Below, one piece after another: positions 47,509-53,767 of a DNA stretch of 53,767 nucleotides (positions are counted from its first letter, which is position 1; each line of letters opens with the position of its first letter). The stretch lies in the NCBI RefSeq assembly GCF_001274945.1, contig NZ_LILB01000008.1, positions 391,695 through 445,461 on the forward strand, written 5' to 3'. Under the pieces are notes generated by a model. The model saw only the letters and a list, made by a program, of their open reading frames with translations. It was not told the DNA's origin and ran no database searches. Both the position numbers and the translations under genes were made by a program. Source of the DNA: Viridibacillus arvi (GTDB lineage: Bacteria > Bacillota > Bacilli > Bacillales_A > Planococcaceae).

Positions 47509-48549
47509 TTAGACACCTTCTTTCTCTGTTTCATGTTCCATTGGTGGAATAAGTAGGAACCCTTCTCTTAAAGGATCACGTTCATTATAGAAGAAGCGGT
47601 GCATACCCATAAGCCAAGCCGAACCGGTTACTTCAGTAATCACTGCATCTAATTGTTTAACTTTCGTTTTTTCTAATACTCTTGCTTTAAATAGAGTGCC
47701 CACAATACTTTCATGTACAAAGAGCTCATCTATGCCAATTTCACCTTTACTAAATAATGTAGCCAGTTTTGCAGAAGTCCCTGTTCCACAAGGTGAACGA
47801 TCAATTCCTCCTGGAGGAACAATTACTGTATTTTTCACATCTGCCGTTGGATGAACCGGATCTGTAAAAAATTCAATATGAGTTAGACCACGGATAAACG
47901 GAAATTCAGGATGCACAATATCTTCACGCTCATTAATAGCGTTACGAATTTGAATACCTATGTCGATAATTGTAGATGCATTGTTTTCAACTAATGGTAG
48001 ATTCAATGATCGAGCATCTATAATTCCATAAAAATTCCCACCATAAGCAATGTCACATTTCACTTCCCCAATATCCGCCACATCAATTTCAATAGACTTC
48101 AATAAAAATGCTGGAACATTAGCAAAAGTTACTTCTTTTGCTATGCCTTTTTCCACCTTCACTTGAACATCCACTAATCCTGCAGGTGTATCTACTTTAA
48201 TATTTGTATATGGTTCAACAACCGGCACCATTCCTGTTTCAATCAATGCTGTACACAGACCAATTGTGTCGTGTCCACACATTGGTAAATAACCGCCTGT
48301 TTCTACATAAATTACGCCTACATCTGCCTCTGGATGACAAGGGTCCGTAATAAAAGCACCGGACATCACATCGTGTCCACGAGGCTCATTCATCAAAAAT
48401 TTTCTAATCCAATCATAGTTTTGTTGCATGTAGAGCATTTTTTCAGACATAGTTTTACCTTTTAAAGGTGGTAACCCACTAACTAATGTTCGTGTTGGAT
48501 TCCCTCCTGTATGAGTATCAACAGTTGTAAATAATCTTTGCAGATTCAT
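47509..48549 (-). CDS. 4-Hydroxyproline 2-epimerase (proline racemase family)
   Basis: 346 residues. It interconverts trans-4-hydroxy-L-proline and cis-4-hydroxy-D-proline by a two-base mechanism using two cysteines, visible as Cys91 in MCGHDTIG and Cys254 in RSPCGTGTS. Presence of both separates it from the dehydratase subfamily; proline racemase is the alternative, but the operon argues for hydroxyproline. Its ATG overlaps the stop of the FAD oxidoreductase gene by one base. Confidence 0.87.
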   Translation of the reverse strand: MNLQRLFTTVDTHTGGNPTRTLVSGLPPLKGKTMSEKMLYMQQNYDWIRKFLMNEPRGHDVMSGAFITDPCHPEADVGVIYVETGGYLPMCGHDTIGLCTALIETGMVPVVEPYTNIKVDTPAGLVDVQVKVEKGIAKEVTFANVPAFLLKSIEIDVADIGEVKCDIAYGGNFYGIIDARSLNLPLVENNASTIIDIGIQIRNAINEREDIVHPEFPFIRGLTHIEFFTDPVHPTADVKNTVIVPPGGIDRSPCGTGTSAKLATLFSKGEIGIDELFVHESIVGTLFKARVLEKTKVKQLDAVITEVTGSAWLMGMHRFFYNERDPLREGFLLIPPMEHETEKEGV

Positions 48550-49730
48550 TAGGTCAACATCCTTTCCCTAAAACGTTGTAATCTTAAAGGTTCAATTGGA
48601 ACACAAGTAGCTTTTTCAGTAAGCATTTCTTCAATTAATTTTCCAGTCACAGCTGCTAAACTAATACCATCACCCTCATGTCCTGCTGCAATATAAAATC
48701 CAGGAATATGTTCTACTTCAGAAATTATAGGTAAATGATCCTCTGTCCATGGTCGTAATCCTGCATACGTTCGAATTACTGTCATATCAGCCATTTTAGG
48801 ATAAAAACGAACTGCCCTCTTTGCTATATACTTCGTTACTTCATGGTCTACTCTTGTATCAAATCCAGCAAACTGGCGACTACTACCAATTAAAAAATTT
48901 TGACTCTCTGTTGGTTCAAAAACTAAAGCAACGCCATATTGTTCAGTCGCTTTATCCACCTGTCTTTCTCCACCGAATTTCGATATTAAATAACCAAATT
49001 CCATCACTTTACGCAGACCAACTGGCTCTTGACGAGATGCCACAATAAGCTGACCTTTCCTTGGTAAGATGGGGATATGTACATCTAACATTTCACCAAT
49101 TTTGGGAGCCCAAACTCCGCATGCATTAACTACTTTATTTGCTGAAAAGATGCCATTTGATGTTTCGATTGTAAAGCGACCATCAGGATTTTTCTTTATA
49201 TGCTTTACTTCAATATTTTTATGAATTCTTGTACCTTGCTTTTCTGCACTATGAAACATAGAAAACGTCAGCATATATGGGTTTACAGTTGAGTCAGTTG
49301 CACACTCTAGCCCCCCATATAAATCATCTGCAAAATACTTTGATTCGTTACGTAAATCTTGTCGATCTAACATTCTAAAATTGAGGCCAGCTTCTTGTTG
49401 CCTTTTCACCCATTGATTTGCTGCTTCCATTTCCGCATCATTTTCACAAACTAAAATACTACCCGGATTTCTATATTCAAAAGGTATTTCTAATTCATTG
49501 CTCAATTTATGAACAAGTTCCTGGCTTTTTAAAGACATTTGGCTATCAAAACCTGGATCTTTATCTATTGCTAAAATATTGCCGTCGCATCTTGAGGATG
49601 TTCCACTAGCTAGTTCATTTTTTTCAAGTACTGTTATATCTAAACCAGCTTTTGAGCCATAATACGCGATTGCTGCACCAATGATCCCACCACCTATCAC
49701 AACAATATCTCGATGTTGTATAGCACTCAC
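48549..49730 (-). CDS. FAD-dependent D-amino acid (D-hydroxyproline) dehydrogenase, DadA/HcnC-like subunit
   Basis: 393 residues with an N-terminal FAD fold (VIGGGIIGAAIAYYG, about 11-25) and the DAO C-terminal signature (YAGLRPWTEDHLPIISE, then AAGHEGDGISLAAVTG). It oxidises cis-4-hydroxy-D-proline to the pyrroline. It resembles the beta/HcnC subunit of HcnABC- and PDH-type complexes, whose other likely subunits are encoded on the plus strand at 51836-53656. First gene of the operon: GTG 49730 behind AAGGAGGA, about 40 bp after a sigma-54 promoter. Confidence 0.85.
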   Translation of the reverse strand: MSAIQHRDIVVIGGGIIGAAIAYYGSKAGLDITVLEKNELASGTSSRCDGNILAIDKDPGFDSQMSLKSQELVHKLSNELEIPFEYRNPGSILVCENDAEMEAANQWVKRQQEAGLNFRMLDRQDLRNESKYFADDLYGGLECATDSTVNPYMLTFSMFHSAEKQGTRIHKNIEVKHIKKNPDGRFTIETSNGIFSANKVVNACGVWAPKIGEMLDVHIPILPRKGQLIVASRQEPVGLRKVMEFGYLISKFGGERQVDKATEQYGVALVFEPTESQNFLIGSSRQFAGFDTRVDHEVTKYIAKRAVRFYPKMADMTVIRTYAGLRPWTEDHLPIISEVEHIPGFYIAAGHEGDGISLAAVTGKLIEEMLTEKATCVPIEPLRLQRFRERMLT

Positions 49731-49768
49731 TATGTCTCCTCCTTTTTCTTTCTGTCAGCAATATATAA

Positions 49769-49784
49769 TGCAGGAACCGTGCCA
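49769..49784 (-). promoter_or_regulatory. Sigma-54 promoter of the hydroxyproline operon
   Basis: Minus strand TGGCACGGTTCCTGCA, preceded by T: a full match to TTGGCACG at -24 and CTGCA at -12 with exact spacing. Strongest of the five sites. Confidence 0.9.
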
Positions 49785-50012
49785 ACTTTTAATTTTGCTC
49801 AGAAAATATCACGTATTTAATAAAAATTGATAAATAAATTAATATAATAAACCTCTCTATTTCTGTTGTATTGAATTATCTATTTAGCATTCAGCTTATA
49901 AAATAAAGATGGATTGCTAAAATAAAATCACTATTAATATGTAACAACCCATTTTTAAGATATTTTTAGAATTGATGGATTAACTTTCTATTTTTTCTTA
50001 TATTGTGTAAAA

Positions 50013-50034
50013 TAAATTAGACAATTCTAATTTA
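50013..50034. promoter_or_regulatory. Inverted repeat before the sigma-54 activator gene
   Basis: TAAATTAGA-N4-TCTAATTTA, a perfect 9+9 palindrome, starts within a TAAAAT -10-like element (50008-50013) and ends 27 bp before the activator start codon. It could be an autoregulatory operator or, at about 230 bp from the hydroxyproline promoter, an enhancer for it. A related half-site (TAGAATTG) lies near 49967-49974. Lies inside the 330-bp gap 49731-50060, where no ORF was seen. Confidence 0.5.
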
Positions 50035-50060
50035 TTAAACAATTAAGGTGGGGGATATTA

Positions 50061-51758
50061 ATGAATAATGAACAAAAATTACTTCTTAAGCTCTTATCAA
50101 AAAACTTTTCAATACTGAATTCAAAAGAACTTTTAACTTCTTCATTACAAACTAATCCCTCAGAACAAACTTTTTTTCGTAATGATACTGGGGAAATATT
50201 TATTAAATTAGATGATTCACGAATCTTTTGCGATATCTTTTCTTTGGATACTCCGATATCAACTATTCTTAATGCTTGTGAGCATAATAAGCCTTTATTA
50301 TTTACTATGAATGGTGACTTTATCGGCTATACTTCTAGCACTCTATTACTTTCAAATTTATTTGCAGAGCACATAAAAGCTAATATATTTTTTGATACGA
50401 TTTTAAATACGATTGATGAATCTTGCACAGTTATTGATGAAAATCAGAACATATTATATTGGACAAAAGGAGCAGAAGAGTTATTTACGTTAAAGGAACG
50501 TGATGTATTAGGTCGACCGATCACTGATTTTTTCCAGGCTGAACACCTCGAAATTCTAAATTCATTGCAAAAAGGGACATCTATTCAACACGCTCAGCAT
50601 CAGCCACGAGAAGATTTAGTTGTAAGAATTAACTCAAATCCAGTAATTTGGCAAGATACTATTATTGGGGCAGTTGTCTCAGAAGCTAATATTACAAATC
50701 AAATTCGTTTAAATAATGAGCTTTATGAGACTTCAGAAAAATTATTCTCTTTAGAAGAAGAAGTAAGAAAAGTAAAGAACGCTGATAATCCATTCACTTA
50801 CATTAAAGGAAATAGCCCTACTCTAAAAAAGACATTAGAAAGAGTAAAAAAGGCTGCCACAACACATGCCAATATTCTAATTAATGGTGAAAGCGGTGTT
50901 GGAAAAGAGTTATTTGCTAAAGCCATTCACACCATTAGAGAAGATGATAAAGCTCCGTTTATAGCCATAAACTGCGGTGCCATTCCACCTGGACTATTTG
51001 AAAGTGAAATCTTTGGTTATGAAAAAGGAGCATTTTCTGGAGCAGATCAAAAAGGGAAAAAAGGAAAAGTAGAACTTGCAAAGGGCGGAACATTGTTTTT
51101 AGATGAAATCGGTGAAATGCCACTCGATATGCAGGTTAAAATCTTACGGCTTCTGCAAGAAAAGAAATTCTATCCTGTTGGGGGAACTAAGGAAATTGAA
51201 GTTGATTTCCATGTTGTTGCAGCTACTAACCGTGATCTTATGGAGCTTATAAAAGAAGGAAAGTTTAGAGAAGATTTATATTATCGCTTAAACGTAGTCA
51301 ACATTAAAATTCCTGCTCTACGTGAAAGAATTAGCGACATAATCGAATTAACCCATTATTTCTTATATGAAATTTCTATTAAGTATAACCGCCCTGTTCA
51401 CGGTATTTCTCAAGATATACTACAAAATCTAATGGGCTACTCATGGCCAGGAAATATTCGCGAACTAAAAAACGTCGTTGAAAGACTTGTTGTATTCTCT
51501 GATAACGGAATCATAAAATCTGAAGACTTACCAATTGAATTACATGTTCCCTCCCATACCAATAGTAAAAAAGAGGAGAGCGATTCTTTGAAACAATTCG
51601 ATTCCCTTCCCTTGAATCTGCAATTGCAGGAATACGAAAAAGATATATTACTTAAAGAGTTACATAAAGCCGATGGGAATAAAAATACATGTGCAAAAAA
51701 TCTTGGTATCACCCGCGCTACACTTTACAACCGTCTAAATAAATTAGGCATAAAATAA
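50061..51758 (+). CDS. Sigma-54-dependent activator with PAS domain (PAS–AAA+–Fis)
   Basis: 565 residues. An unassigned N-terminal domain (about 1-100), a PAS domain (about 108-215, ILNTIDESCTVIDENQNILYW region), a short coiled coil (about 217-240), the AAA+ core (Walker A GESGVGKE at 276-283, sigma-54 contact loop GAFSGA at 323-328 instead of the commoner GAFTGA, Walker B GGTLFLDEIGEM from 342) and a Fis-type helix-turn-helix (NTCAKNLGITRATLYNRLNKL). It sits between two divergent sigma-54 operons and is the obvious activator for both; the PAS domain probably senses hydroxyproline or an intermediate. GGTGGGGG precedes ATG 50061. Confidence 0.92.
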   Translation: MNNEQKLLLKLLSKNFSILNSKELLTSSLQTNPSEQTFFRNDTGEIFIKLDDSRIFCDIFSLDTPISTILNACEHNKPLLFTMNGDFIGYTSSTLLLSNLFAEHIKANIFFDTILNTIDESCTVIDENQNILYWTKGAEELFTLKERDVLGRPITDFFQAEHLEILNSLQKGTSIQHAQHQPREDLVVRINSNPVIWQDTIIGAVVSEANITNQIRLNNELYETSEKLFSLEEEVRKVKNADNPFTYIKGNSPTLKKTLERVKKAATTHANILINGESGVGKELFAKAIHTIREDDKAPFIAINCGAIPPGLFESEIFGYEKGAFSGADQKGKKGKVELAKGGTLFLDEIGEMPLDMQVKILRLLQEKKFYPVGGTKEIEVDFHVVAATNRDLMELIKEGKFREDLYYRLNVVNIKIPALRERISDIIELTHYFLYEISIKYNRPVHGISQDILQNLMGYSWPGNIRELKNVVERLVVFSDNGIIKSEDLPIELHVPSHTNSKKEESDSLKQFDSLPLNLQLQEYEKDILLKELHKADGNKNTCAKNLGITRATLYNRLNKLGIK

Positions 51759-51772
51759 CTACAGTTGGTTTT

Positions 51773-51788
51773 TGGCATAGTTCTTGCA
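51773..51788 (+). promoter_or_regulatory. Sigma-54 promoter of the iron-sulfur/flavin dehydrogenase operon
   Basis: TGGCATAGTTCTTGCA, preceded by T, with exact GG/GC spacing; it lies just after the activator's stop codon and about 48 bp before the TTG start of the BFD-like gene. Confidence 0.85.
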
Positions 51789-51835
51789 TTTATTTTAAGA
51801 ATAGATTGCAAACATTTTTGAAAGTGGTGAGCGTA

Positions 51836-52105
51836 TTGTCAGAAAATAACATGATAATTTGTAGATGTGAAGAAGTAACTTACGGGCAATTGGTCGAGAC
51901 AGCAACAACCTACGATTGCACAGCACGCGAACTAAAGCTTCGCACTAGAGCGGGTATGGGCTACTGTGGAGGTAGAACATGCCGTAATTTAGTCGACAGT
52001 ATAGCTAATAAAGTCCAACCGCGTAACGAGAAACAAGTTTCCTTGAAATATCAACCACCTATTCGTCCAATTCACTTCGGAGACTTGGGGGGTGTAAATA
52101 AATGA
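51836..52105 (+). CDS. BFD-like [2Fe-2S]-binding protein, separate subunit
   Basis: 89 residues. The bacterioferritin-associated ferredoxin motif is complete: CRC near the N-terminus and GYCGGRTC about 33 residues later (CxC...CxxxxC). In HcnB/PDH-alpha-like oxidoreductases this module is commonly fused to the C-terminus of the flavoprotein; here it stands alone. I use TTG 51836 with GTGGTGA 5 bp before it; an upstream TTG (51806) and an internal ATG (51851) are alternatives. It overlaps the next gene by 4 bp (ATGA). Confidence 0.78.
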   Translation: MSENNMIICRCEEVTYGQLVETATTYDCTARELKLRTRAGMGYCGGRTCRNLVDSIANKVQPRNEKQVSLKYQPPIRPIHFGDLGGVNK

Positions 52106-52440
52106 CAATGCGTATTATAGATCACCCGGTATTAGGGCGATTAAATGACTCAAATACAATTTCATTTACATATAACGGTGAAACACTAACAGGTTTATTA
52201 GGAGAGTCTATTGCTGCTGCTTTATTGGCAAATGGTATTCGTACAATCCGTTATCATGAGGAGAGCGGTACACCAAGAGGTATTTACTGCAATATTGGAC
52301 ATTGTTTCGAATGCAGAGTACATGTTAACGGCCAACAAGGAGTCCGTGCATGTTTAACACCTTTAGAGGAGAATATGGACATCATAAGTGGTGGAAAATT
52401 ACCGACACCTGTTCGTGATTGGAGGGCTAATAATGAATAA
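52102..52440 (+). CDS. [2Fe-2S] ferredoxin-like subunit (HcnA-like)
   Basis: 112 residues with a plant-type ferredoxin fold. The cluster ligands appear as C-x4-C-x2-C...C in YCNIGHCFECRVHV and VRACLTP. Small HcnA-type proteins of this kind are electron-transfer subunits of opine, glycine and D-hydroxyproline dehydrogenases. GGGGGGTG lies 8 bp before ATG 52102. It overlaps the next gene by 8 bp, consistent with a tightly coupled complex. Confidence 0.85.
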   Translation: MTMRIIDHPVLGRLNDSNTISFTYNGETLTGLLGESIAAALLANGIRTIRYHEESGTPRGIYCNIGHCFECRVHVNGQQGVRACLTPLEENMDIISGGKLPTPVRDWRANNE

Positions 52441-53656
52441 TGCTATCGTAATCGGTGCAGGGCCTGCAGGCGTATCTGGGGCTATCTCCATGGCACAACA
52501 AGGATTCAAAGTAACAGTTATTGATGAATATATGAAAGCTGGTGGTAGATTACTTGGTCAATTATATGAAGAACCAACAGGTGGCTGGTGGAATGGCGTC
52601 AAGGAATCCGCGAACCTATATAATAGCGCACTAGCATTAGGTGTTGATTTTAAATTAAGTACCCCAGTCTCTAATATCGAAAAAATTGATGGCCAGTGGG
52701 TTGTATATACTAATGAACATACCTATACAACACCAAATTTATTATTAGCGACAGGTGCTGCTGAATCGCCAATCCCTATACCTGGGTGGACGCTACCAGG
52801 TGTAATGTCTGTAGGCGCTGCTCAAGTTATGACAAATGTTCATCGTGTTAAACCAGGGAATAAAGGCGTAATAGTAGGTGTCAATGTACTTTCTTCTGCG
52901 ATTGCAATGGAGTTAAAAATAGCAAATATAGAAGTTGCATGTATTGCTTTACCTAAGCTAACAAAGGTATCGGAGGAAACTGGGAATCCATTAGCCGTTA
53001 TGAATTCCTTATTAAATGTGGCTCATATGGCTCCTTCCCAATTAGTAAAAATGGGCAGTAAATTAATGAAAAATGATTTTCTAAAGAAAATGGGCATCAC
53101 CTTCTATCCTAAAAAAGGGATGAAAATGTGGGATATTCCCATTATGCTTCGTAAAGCTGTTATTGAGATCTATGGTAATAATTCTGTAGAAGGCGTTGTC
53201 CTAGCAGATATTAGTCCATCCGGTGAAATAATCCCTGGGACAGAAACAAAAATTAGTGTTGATTTTGTCTGCATTGCTGGTGGCTTATATCCTTTAGCAG
53301 AATTAGCCGCTTTAGCAGGCTGTCCATTCCATTGGATTGAAGAACTTGGTGGCTATGTTCCCCTACATAATGAGACGATGGAAACAGTTCTAGATGGCCT
53401 TTACGTAGCTGGCAATATCACAGGGATTGAGGGTGCTAAAATTGCTATTAAGCAAGGACATTTAGCGGGTTTAACAATTGCCAATAAAAATTATAATGGC
53501 AAACTAGAACACGAGATACAAGATGCACTTAAACAATTGAACTCAACTAGGGCAAATGCATTTATTCAATTCCACCCGAATATCAACATTGGAAAGCAAA
53601 AATTACAGCAATACTGGATAAAACATCAACAAGATATAAAACTAGTAAAAAACTAA
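52433..53656 (+). CDS. FAD/NAD(P)-dependent oxidoreductase (HcnB / PDH-alpha-like subunit)
   Basis: 407 residues. The N-terminal FAD fold AIVIGAGPAGVSGAI, an internal dinucleotide fold (NKGVIVGVNVLSSAIAMEL, about 140-158) and a C-terminal GLYVAGNITGIEGAK motif are visible. It resembles the HcnB/alpha subunit of flavin-iron-sulfur dehydrogenases but ends without the usual C-terminal BFD cysteines, which the first gene of this operon supplies. ATG 52433 is chosen over 52388 because GGAGGG lies 6 bp before it. It probably works with the DadA-like subunit at 48549-49730. Confidence 0.82.
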   Translation: MNNAIVIGAGPAGVSGAISMAQQGFKVTVIDEYMKAGGRLLGQLYEEPTGGWWNGVKESANLYNSALALGVDFKLSTPVSNIEKIDGQWVVYTNEHTYTTPNLLLATGAAESPIPIPGWTLPGVMSVGAAQVMTNVHRVKPGNKGVIVGVNVLSSAIAMELKIANIEVACIALPKLTKVSEETGNPLAVMNSLLNVAHMAPSQLVKMGSKLMKNDFLKKMGITFYPKKGMKMWDIPIMLRKAVIEIYGNNSVEGVVLADISPSGEIIPGTETKISVDFVCIAGGLYPLAELAALAGCPFHWIEELGGYVPLHNETMETVLDGLYVAGNITGIEGAKIAIKQGHLAGLTIANKNYNGKLEHEIQDALKQLNSTRANAFIQFHPNINIGKQKLQQYWIKHQQDIKLVKN

Positions 53657-53692
53657 AAGAAAAAGAGCTCCTCCATTCAAGTTTAGCTTAAC

Positions 53693-53767
53693 GGGACTGA
53701 CCCCAAATGTATAGACAAATAAAAAAAGCATCTTCGATTGAATTCGGGTTTAGATACCTAAAATTCA
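53693..53767 (-). mobile_element. Probable end of an IS3/IS150-type insertion sequence, continuing past the right edge
   Basis: GGGACTGACCCCAAATGTATAGACA near 53693-53717 (core TGACCCCAAATGT) resembles, from memory, the terminal repeat of IS150-group elements. On the minus strand a U-rich stretch precedes it, and a frame runs in from the right edge and closes with ...WGQSR and a stop near 53689. Only about 75 bp are visible. The dehydrogenase operon has only a half-recognisable terminator (GAGCTCCTC at about 53666-53674), which an insertion could explain. Confidence 0.35.

Noticed and set aside
1-53767. CRISPR array, prophage, toxin-antitoxin or restriction system
   Set aside because: No spaced repeats with unique spacers and no genes of these systems were seen on either strand.

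Overview
The window is low-GC Firmicute DNA. The purine and SAM (S-box) riboswitches, the moxR–DUF58–transglutaminase–guaA–pbuG gene order, the des–desK–desR cold-shock cassette, the rRNA-leader style and the strong GGAGG ribosome binding sites all point to Bacillales. I would guess Planococcaceae/Caryophanaceae (Lysinibacillus/Solibacillus-like), but the genus is inference. No CRISPR array, prophage or tRNA gene was seen. The only sign of a mobile element is a probable insertion-sequence end at the extreme right.

Layout. 1-480: leader and three evenly spaced (99-bp) promoters of an rRNA operon that runs left out of the window. 494-8310: purine supply (pbuG and guaA, each behind a guanine-class purine riboswitch), with a pentapeptide-repeat protein, a TetR/YqeB-like pair and a Na+/phosphate symporter preceded by a four-repeat PhoP box. 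8307-12696: MoxR ATPase–DUF58–transglutaminase operon. 13093-15403: pncB–nadE NAD salvage. 15826-19527: a phosphoribosyltransferase, O6-alkylguanine methyltransferase, FetAB-type exporter and FMN reductase. 19749-24650: catalase, an alternating 21-bp repeat array, and desR/desK/des with a candidate DesR operator. 24817-30332: yitJ–metH under an S-box. 30440-34929: sortase, hemY, and a Na+/H+ antiporter.

34999-53656 is the most interesting part. Five matches to the sigma-54 (-24/-12) promoter, all with the GG/GC cores exactly 12 bp apart, precede (1) an Xaa-Pro peptidase, (2) a peptide-binding lipoprotein, (3) an oppB–oppC–oppDF(fused)–DUF3899 operon, (4) a five-gene hydroxyproline catabolic operon and (5) a three-gene iron-sulfur/flavin dehydrogenase operon. 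The sigma-54 gene itself (rpoN/sigL) and a PAS–AAA+–Fis activator lie among them. The simplest reading is one sigma-54-controlled route that imports proline/hydroxyproline-containing (collagen-type) peptides, cleaves X-Pro bonds, and converts trans-4-hydroxy-L-proline to 2-oxoglutarate by epimerase, D-hydroxyproline dehydrogenase, deaminase and semialdehyde dehydrogenase. Two oddities stand out. A second proline-racemase-family protein has lost both catalytic cysteines. The dehydrogenase appears to be a multi-subunit HcnABC/PDH-type complex whose genes are split over two divergent sigma-54 operons, with the BFD iron-sulfur module as a separate small protein.

All coordinates and motifs were read by eye; no database search or folding program was run.
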